Source: Camillea tinctor (Eukaryota; Ascomycota; Sordariomycetes; Xylariales; Xylariaceae). From it: DNA of 64,000 nt. Location of the stretch: contig MU394063.1 of assembly GCA_022578605.1 (NCBI GenBank), positions 248,001-312,000 of the forward strand. Reading direction: 5' to 3'. A model generated the notes under the pieces. That model saw nothing but the letters and a program-made list of their open reading frames with translations. It was not told the origin of the DNA and made no database searches. Position 1 is the stretch's first letter. Every line of letters begins with the position of its first letter. Positions 57,262 through 64,000 of the stretch are shown in pieces. The position numbers and the translations under genes are program-made.

Positions 57262-58849
57262 ATGGTGTATCGTCCACCATGCGCCGCCCTCGGCGCACTT
57301 CTCTTGACGGGACATCTAGTTTCTGCTCAATACTACAAGATTGATTCAACCGGTACGTCAACTTTCACTACGAGTCCCTGTTCTGCGCACTCCTAGTCTT
57401 CGGTTGTTGCCACAATACTGATCAATGTCCTTCTCTTTGCTTGTTTCCAGACGCTATAAAAACCTCTGCCAAACAGCTCGCCTATGACTTGATGACATAC
57501 TACCACGGTAACGAGTCCGGTGGCACACCAGGTATTCTACCGGGCCCCCCGCCGGCTGGTGATTACTACTGGTGGGAGGGTGGTGCCATGTGGGGAGCTA
57601 TGGTTGACTATTGGCATTTGACCGGCGATACTACGTATAATGATGTTGTCAGTCAAGCCTTACTATTTCAAGTCGGCCCCAATAAGGATTATATGCCTCC
57701 CAATGTGACCGCTTCCTTGGGTAACGACGACCAAGGCTTCTGGGGCATGTCCGCCATGCAAGCTGCCGAAGAGAACTTCCCCAATCCTCCATCCGACCAG
57801 CCTCAGTGGTTGGCTTTGGCCCAGGCTGTCTTCAACACCCAGGCTGATCCTAGCCGTCATGATACTACCTGTGGAGGTGGATTGCGCTGGCAAATACCCT
57901 TCGCCAACAATGGATACGACTACAAGAACAGTGAGTCTTTCCATGTTTATATTATTGGGAACGTTGCGCTAACGAAGCTAAAGGTATCGCCAACGGATGC
58001 TTCTTCAACCTAGGTGCTCGTCTGGCACGCTACACCAGCAACCAGACCTATGCTGACTGGGCCGAGAAGACTTGGGACTGGGTTCAGAGTGTCGGGTTTA
58101 TGGACAGCAATTACAATATCTACGATGGTGCGCACGTCGAAACCAACTGCACCGATATAAATAGAGCGCAATTCTCGTACAATAATGGTGTTTATCTGTT
58201 AGGCGCTGCCTACATGTACAACTATGTGAGCGAACTTGAACCTCCCTATCCCTTCTTATATCACATGCTGATAAAATGGTAATAGACGAATGGTGACTCC
58301 AAATGGGAGGAGAGAGTCTCGGGCCTTTTGGATGCTACATTGAAAGTATTCTTCCCCAACGATATCGCATTCGAAGTCGCCTGCGAGGAACACATGACCT
58401 GCACGACCGACATGTTGAGTTTCAAGGGATACCTCCACCGATGGATGTCGACAATGACCCAGATCGCCCCTTTCACCGCCTCCAAGGTCCTCCCCATCCT
58501 CCAAAAGTCGGCCCAGGCGGCCGTCAACCAATGCACGGGTGGCAGTGACGGACGAACGTGCGGGTTCGGCTGGGCGAGCGGTTCTTTCGACGGCAGTGTC
58601 GGTGCCGGTCAGACCATGGATGCCCTTGGCGCGGTCTCGTCCCTGCTGATCGGACAATCCGATGCGCCTGTCACCAATTCCACCGGTGGTACCAGCGTGG
58701 GCGACCCGAATGCCGGAGCTGGCAGCGATTCGTTTACCGGCGCGCTAACCCCGATAACGACGGGAGACCGGGCTGGAGCAGGTATCCTGACCGTGCTCAT
58801 CCTCGGATCTGCCGTCGGCACCTTTGGCTGGATGAGCTTGGGGCCTTAA
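57262..58849 (+). CDS. GH76 family (DFG5/DCW1-type) GPI-anchored cell-wall enzyme
   Basis: Dfg5/Dcw1 proteins are GPI-anchored putative alpha-1,6-mannanase/transglycosidases that attach GPI proteins to the cell wall. Exons are 57262-57352, 57451-57930, 57984-58225 and 58286-58849, giving 458 aa; introns are 98, 53 and 60 nt. A signal peptide is encoded in exon 1 ([19 protein letters not shown]). Family motifs: [52 protein letters not shown] (catalytic Asp pair, about residue 123), [65 protein letters not shown] and the Cys-rich [14 protein letters not shown] Ser/Thr/Gly linker precedes a hydrophobic GPI-signal tail ([20 protein letters not shown]). Intact. Confidence 0.95.
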
Positions 58850-60189
58850 GTTTATGATACGATGAGAACTACCCTAATTTTCCGGATACCATGCAAGCCT
58901 TCTACGCTTCCGGTCTTGTATATTCTCGTAAATATGATTGGTGAGAGGAGCGAACGGCTGCGTGTTTTAATGTTTTCTAATCTGCTTCTATTCCTGTCAT
59001 TACTTTTTGCCAAGAGGAAGGCATACACAAGAAGGCGTCTAGGGTTTGGGTTCTGTGCAAAGGAGGAGAGAAATACGGATTTTATGATGGAAGAGAGGGC
59101 GCTTCTCCCTGTGAGAATTTGGCGTTCGATACTGGAAGTGGGAGGAAAGGAAGTGGGGAAGAAAGCACATGCATAGATGCTTTTAATGAATGACCTACGT
59201 TACCTACTTCTCATTCTCCTTATTGGTTACCTGAGGTACTTCCCTGGGCACTTGGTTCTTCTCCTTTCTATTCCCCCTTTTTTGTCACTTTCTTTTTTGT
59301 TTATGCTGTGGTATACGGGGCCTTGAGATGATAGCGAGGGGAGGTGCAGAAAGAGGGAAAGGGAAAGGGGGACAGGAGACGGGAAGGAGAACAGAATTGT
59401 TGACTATGAGGATACTGGGATTGATAGTATATAATACCTACTGTAGGATTAATGATATGGCTTAATGTGCGCGTATGAAACTTGGCAGAGAAGAAATTTA
59501 ACATGGGAAACACAGGATATTTTTCTTTTCTGTCTCTACCTAGGTATTCTGTCCGAATGTTCTTATTTCCTTATTTCTTTTTTCTTTTTTTGTTGTTTTA
59601 CACACCTAGATTACCCCAATACCCTAGCCCAAGATAGACTCCATGGGTAGTATTCCGGGATATTGTTCGTCGTACACGGAGCCTGGCCCTCCCAATCGCA
59701 CACCTGCTCGTAAGCCTTGGCTGCGGTGGATAGCCTATACCAACCATATCGCAGCAAGTGGCATTCCTCCTCCCCTCCCCTCCCCTCTCATATTGCGTCT
59801 CGTCCGCGTCGGCGCTGGTTCTGGATCCTTCGGTGTCACGAAATAATTGGTGTCCTTTCCGGACAACGACGACCCTGCTGTCGCTTGTGAGGAGGTCCTG
59901 CGAAGCTGGGTGGTTTCGCTTCCCTCCCCTTCACTTTCCTTCTCTCCTCGTCCGGATCCCAATGTCTTGTTCCATAGCCCTCGTAACTGTGCCCTCCCAT
60001 GCATCCTCTTTTCTTTTGCGTGAATGGATTCCTTTCGTTTGGCCCTTCATCTCCTCTCTCTCTCTCTCTCTCTCTCTTCCACCTTCCCCTTTCTCCATCT
60101 CCCCAGTTTCATTCCTCGCTCGCTCGCGTAACCTAATACAATCGACGTAGAACTTAGCCTTGCACTTGGGATTCAGGCTTACACCCCAC
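58850..60189. other. convergent intergenic region
   Basis: 1.34 kb between the GH76 gene (+) and a minus-strand gene. It contains a CT microsatellite (60054-60078) and pyrimidine-rich tracts. A minus-strand ORF of 89 codons (59735-60004) is low-complexity and not called. Confidence 0.55.
60054..60078 (+). repeat. (CT)n microsatellite
   Basis: About twelve CT units in the 3' flank of the 152-aa gene; likely variable in length. Confidence 0.9.
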
Positions 60190-60987
60190 CTAGCACACCC
60201 TCAGCCCCGGGAACGGCAACGGCCCCGCGTACGACCCCCGCCCGAACCGGAAGATGCGCTGCCCGGGGATGTACGAGCTGCTCGCCTGCGCGACGCACCA
60301 GTCGTGGATGCAGACGATGTCCTTGCTGGACTCTGTTTTGTGTCGGTTAGTTCGGTGCGTGGTTGGTTGATACGTTATCTTTTCTTTTTTTTTGGCTTTT
60401 CTTCTTCTTGGAGGGGAAAGGGGGTGGGGGGGAGGAAGGGGGATGGTGAGACTCACCCGCATCGTTCCCTTCGGTGGCCAGCGACGCCGCGCGCATGTCG
60501 CCCAGCAGCAGCTGGTCGTCCCGCAGGTTGTAGTAGCTGATGTCGAGCGAGCCTGGCTCCAGGCCCCAGTAGAAGGACGTTGTTTTCTCGTTGAGCTGGT
60601 CGGGCGTCCAGTCGGAGAAGTCGAAGGTTACTATTTTTGTTGGGCCTCGCAGTCAGCATTGGGAAGGGGATATATATATGTGTGAAAGGTTATAATATTG
60701 TGGCAGGTTGGATGTTGTGAATGTCCTTATTTCATCTTTTCTTTAGGCCTTTTTTATTTCCGGAATAGGGGAACAGGAAGCCAGTAACGACGCCGGGATT
60801 GGTAGGTAGGGAGGGATGTGTGAGCAGGTAGGTAAGAAAACGCACCTGAATCGTAAGAAGATACGAGCTTGAGTACTGCCTGGCTGTTCTCACTGACGGC
60901 GCCTTGATTCGCGGCGAATTGCTCAATGCGCGCGCTGGCGTTTTCTTGCCAGGAGCTAGTCTGGGTTACTATTGTGGTCGCCATCAT
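60190..60987 (-). CDS. small protein of unknown function, three exons (152 aa)
   Basis: Exons are 60846-60987, 60457-60630 and 60190-60332 (introns 215 and 124 nt; donors GTGCGT and GTGAGT). Both joins restore frame and the codon use of the last two exons is GC-rich, as in other genes here. The protein starts MMATTIVTQTSSWQENASARIEQF (either of two adjacent Met) and continues FDFSDWTPDQLNEKTTSFYWGLEPGSLDISYY-type sequence (split here: FDFSDWTPDQLNEK, TSFYWGLEPGSL, DISYYNLRDDQLLLGDM). The last exon reads KDIVCIHDWCVAQASSSYIPG and RIFRFGRGSYAGPLPFPG. No signal peptide or membrane helix. No family recognised. Confidence 0.72.
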
Positions 60988-63900
60988 TTATCTTTCGGAA
61001 TAATTCAAGTTGGAGAGCAGATATGGTAATATGCAACGGCTAAGTACAGAGATGAGCAGAGGCGAAAGTCTACAGACGCAATACAACTTCCGGTGTTATA
61101 AAAGTCGGGGACTAAGTTGAGTTGGGGGATACTTAAGTATATCGAGCACGAACAAAATACAATCCTTTCCACTTTCTAATCAGCACACTACGGGTCAGCG
61201 AGTCACTTATATAGGGTCCGGAGGGATCTTGGCTAAGATCGCACAGAGAGGGTGGTGTCCCCAGTCTCGTGAGCCGCTATTCCGACACTGGAACGCTCTT
61301 GGTACGAACTTCTACGCCTGGGCATGCATGTGCCCTTACGGAACCACTCCCCCCACAAGCACGCCAATATAAGTATTACCAGCAGCTTACGTAGGACTAC
61401 CCGGGTATGATTATGATGGTTAAAGGGGGGTACGGAGTAAGCACCTTTTTTTTTATTTGTTCACTTCCCTTCTTTTACGTTTCTTTTATCCTTAAGGTGG
61501 TCCGCCTAGGTTATACACACTACTACACCATTAAGAGAAGGCCAAGAAGTGGCTCCAAGAAACATCAACTCGTGTTTACGAAACGGGGACCGGGGTAAAG
61601 GGGGAAGTGGGGTGGAGGAGAAGATACCTAACTTGGTTGTCTGTACGCGGTTTTTCTTGGTAACCGTTCAGAGACGAACAAGGTCATGGGATTGCGTAGG
61701 TTGGCGTGAACAAAGTTACTGCATGACGTTTTCTTTCCTTTTTTTTTCACTCTCGGGGCTATCTACGTTGAGTTGTAAGTACCCGACAGGCTAGAGAAGA
61801 AGAAAAAGAAAAGCATGTGATATGGTGCGATGCAGCCGACTGCCCCTCCGAGATCTCGGGCATTATCTGGATACTCGGAACGTCCGAACCAAGTTACATA
61901 GTATTTAGTAATACCTACCACATCATCCAAGAACCCACCCACAATTCCCCTTCTAAGCCAGGACTTAAGAGTGTCGATCCCCGGCATTGTTTTGTCGTTA
62001 TAAATTCAAGCTCTGTCGTCCATTGAGTCCGTATACATCTATAGTCTTTTTATAAGAAACCGGAATCTTTCCAATCGAAAACAAATGAGAAGATATACCA
62101 ACTTTGTATGCCGGACTATAGAGAACGTTTGTTGTTTGAAAGAAAATATGTCTCGTTATGTTTCTAAAATTAGCCCCCGCTCTAGTAAGCTGGGGATCTG
62201 CTTTAGTAACCTAGTCACCCAGCTGTACTCGTGGAGCTCACCATCTAAACCCAAGAAAGTCGCTGGCGGATGGTTAGGAGACATTATACGGAATTCAGCG
62301 TACAGATATTTCAGGAGGGCAATTGCCAATTTACATCGCTGATAAAGTAATCACCGAAATGCTTGGAGTCGTAAAGGTAATTTATTGCTACAAGGTACTA
62401 AGTAATGGCAGGTATTCGGGGGTTTTTAAGAGGAGCATCATGTTTCGTTTTGATGCTTACTGCGTTCAGCTTACTGGCTTGAGTTCCCAGTCCGGACGAA
62501 ACAACATCGGTATAAGTTGCGATGTCCGTAGAGGCCCATTCCCTAGATTCATTCTTACAAAAGACCCAAAAACGGGGCGAAGCCACGCAGCCACACTGCC
62601 CAGCCATATCTCTATAGGTCGCAGCAGCCCAGAGGTTATACCCACCTCAAAAGGGGCTGAGGGGTAATGGTATGGAGACAAATCTTCGGAGAGCTCAGGG
62701 GTAGTGGATCTTCAATGATCATGAACAAAGACGTCTAATTTCAGTCACCAACGAATACGCTTTCCCGATGTTAAAATGAAGTCAACTAACCTAGACACTC
62801 ATTAATTATCATACCCAATCTTGTGAAGTGGTATGCTGGCACCCCTCAAATGTCCCGCTTCATTTATTTTTGGTAAGCGCTGTTAGCTCAGCTGAAAATA
62901 TAATAATATCATTTTACATAGTCGCTTGCTATATACGATGTCAGGGATTATAGCAATGGCAGGCCTAAGCTTCATACACTATAGCTCTCAACTTTTCCAT
63001 TTAAACAGGCTTTTATAGGATAGTTTCCCCAGCTACTTACACCTCAAGTTACTCTTCATATCGCATCGTCGTCGTCCTTGATGCGAAGTTCTTCTAGACC
63101 CTGTCTAGAAGATTGTCATCATTGATAAGAGGCGCTATGTTTTTAATACTCATATTTCCGTAAAAGCCTTCTATTTGTCCCTAGCATCGACTTCAAGATG
63201 ATAGGATTCTCGTCTTCACTGCCTTTCAGATAGTCTTTTATAAGGATTAACCGAGGTAGGAACAAAGAAAATCATTCCAAATATATGTCACGGTAACATG
63301 CGTAGTTGTAGTTCTCAACTCCTCAAACGGAATAGTGATTATTATATACTTGGTTGGTCTCTCGTGACAGCCTTAGTGAGGTTTTCAACGGCGAACACCA
63401 AAATTAGTCTTTTACTTTACTCTAGTTTTCAGAAGAGCTTCAAACTCTCGCCTTGGTAGGGCCACTGTGCGGACTTATATGCGAGGCCCCTCTACGGCTT
63501 GTTCTCCTAGAATATATGATGCACGACGCTGATCCCGCCAGAGCTTTTATTGACGTATAATTGAAACGGGAAGAAAAGAAAAGTCTAGAGCCCGCCCATT
63601 AAGTCATCTCAGTCGATACGCCTTAGTCATTGATTAATTAGTCGCGACAGAATTTATTTCACTGCCAATTCCTGAATGCCGACCACCTAGTTCTAGATAG
63701 TAGAATATAAATTTTAGCCGAACATGGTGATAAATACATCACCCTAATATATCCATAATCGATGTGTTGTCGCTTAATCACTGGCTAGAAACAGAGCACA
63801 CCTTCCTGTGCTCGCTATTTTATGTAAACCGGTAGTATTTATAGCATAACCTATACATATGCATAGCATTCTGAACGTAGTATTCAGCTCTTATGGTCTG

Positions 63901-64000
63901 AAATGGCTTCCTAGGGGGGCAGGGCCAAGAAAGACTGCCACTATTCCTTTGTGTTACAGCCTCAGATATTCACTAATGCAACAACAATAGTAAGAATAAG
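60988..64000. other. intergenic, no gene recognised
   Basis: 3.0 kb to the right edge. The first ~500 nt should contain the promoter of the 152-aa gene. The rest is AT-leaning, with a few ORFs of 60-114 codons on both strands around 62.1-62.7 kb that overlap each other and show no domain. No terminal repeats or RNA genes were found. It could hold an old, decayed element. Confidence 0.5.

Noticed and set aside
59735..60004. 89-codon minus-strand ORF between GH76 and the 152-aa gene
   Set aside because: Gly/Glu/Arg-rich low complexity over a purine-rich strand; no domain and no splice partners found.
61225..61250. U2 snRNA-like word TTGGCTAAGATC
   Set aside because: Only 12 nt match; the branch-site recognition GTAGTA and the Sm site are absent.
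62085..62681. Cluster of short ORFs suggestive of a decayed gene
   Set aside because: Overlapping frames on both strands without a shared domain or splice logic; not enough to call a pseudogene.

Overview
The window is nuclear DNA from a filamentous ascomycete (Pezizomycotina, most likely a Sordariomycete). Genes carry short introns (51-316 nt) with GT..AG ends and CTRAY-type branch sites. Gene content includes a RAD52 homologue, the Cut8/STS1 proteasome tether, gamma-tubulin, Rae1, MetAP2, a FluG-type amidohydrolase/glutamine-synthetase fusion, a GH76 (DFG5/DCW1-type) GPI protein and a large membrane-ankyrin protein. Genes are widely spaced, on both strands, with 1-5 kb intergenic tracts full of pyrimidine runs and CCTAGGTA-like palindromes. 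I see no operon, secondary-metabolite cluster, tRNA or rRNA. All multi-exon models were spliced by hand, and each listed intron restores the reading frame.

Layout. 1-1166 (-): RAD52 homologue running off the left edge. 4289-5357 (-): STS1/Cut8 with a separate first exon. 8809-11486 (-): 824-aa protein of unknown function. 13901-14170 (-): 89-aa protein. 15332-17009 (-): gamma-tubulin, whose first intron is GC-AG. 19435-21073 (+): 509-aa unknown protein. 23370-24614 (+): Rae1/Gle2. 26179-27762 (+): MetAP2. 29040-32245: an extremely AT-rich, gene-free island consistent with RIP. 33792-34367 (+): Ups2-like PRELI protein. 36009-36018: assembly gap inside what looks like an artefactual duplication. 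36232-37042 (-): 164-aa unknown. 37947-42812 (+): 1584-aa secretory/membrane protein with C-terminal ankyrin repeats. 43205-44093 (+): P-loop nucleoside-kinase-like protein. 44553-45836 (+): Nop13-like two-RRM protein. 46331-49060 (-): FluG-like fusion enzyme. 50156-50935 (-): methyltransferase. 51888-52352 (-): possible secreted repeat protein. 52.4-57.2 kb: gene desert with two candidate non-autonomous transposons. 57262-58849 (+): GH76 GPI protein. 60190-60987 (-): 152-aa unknown. 61-64 kb: no gene recognised.

Most genes are housekeeping functions that act separately: DNA repair, proteasome localisation, microtubule nucleation, mRNA export, N-terminal methionine removal, mitochondrial lipid transfer and ribosome biogenesis. 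The more accessory content is the membrane-ankyrin protein, the FluG-like enzyme, the GH76 protein and the repeat ORF. It sits right of the AT-rich island, where the mobile-element remnants are also found. The most notable observations are a ~199-bp inverted-repeat element flanked by an 11-bp target duplication, a 300-bp inverted-repeat unit, an 11-mer recurring in five intergenic places, and the membrane-ankyrin gene.
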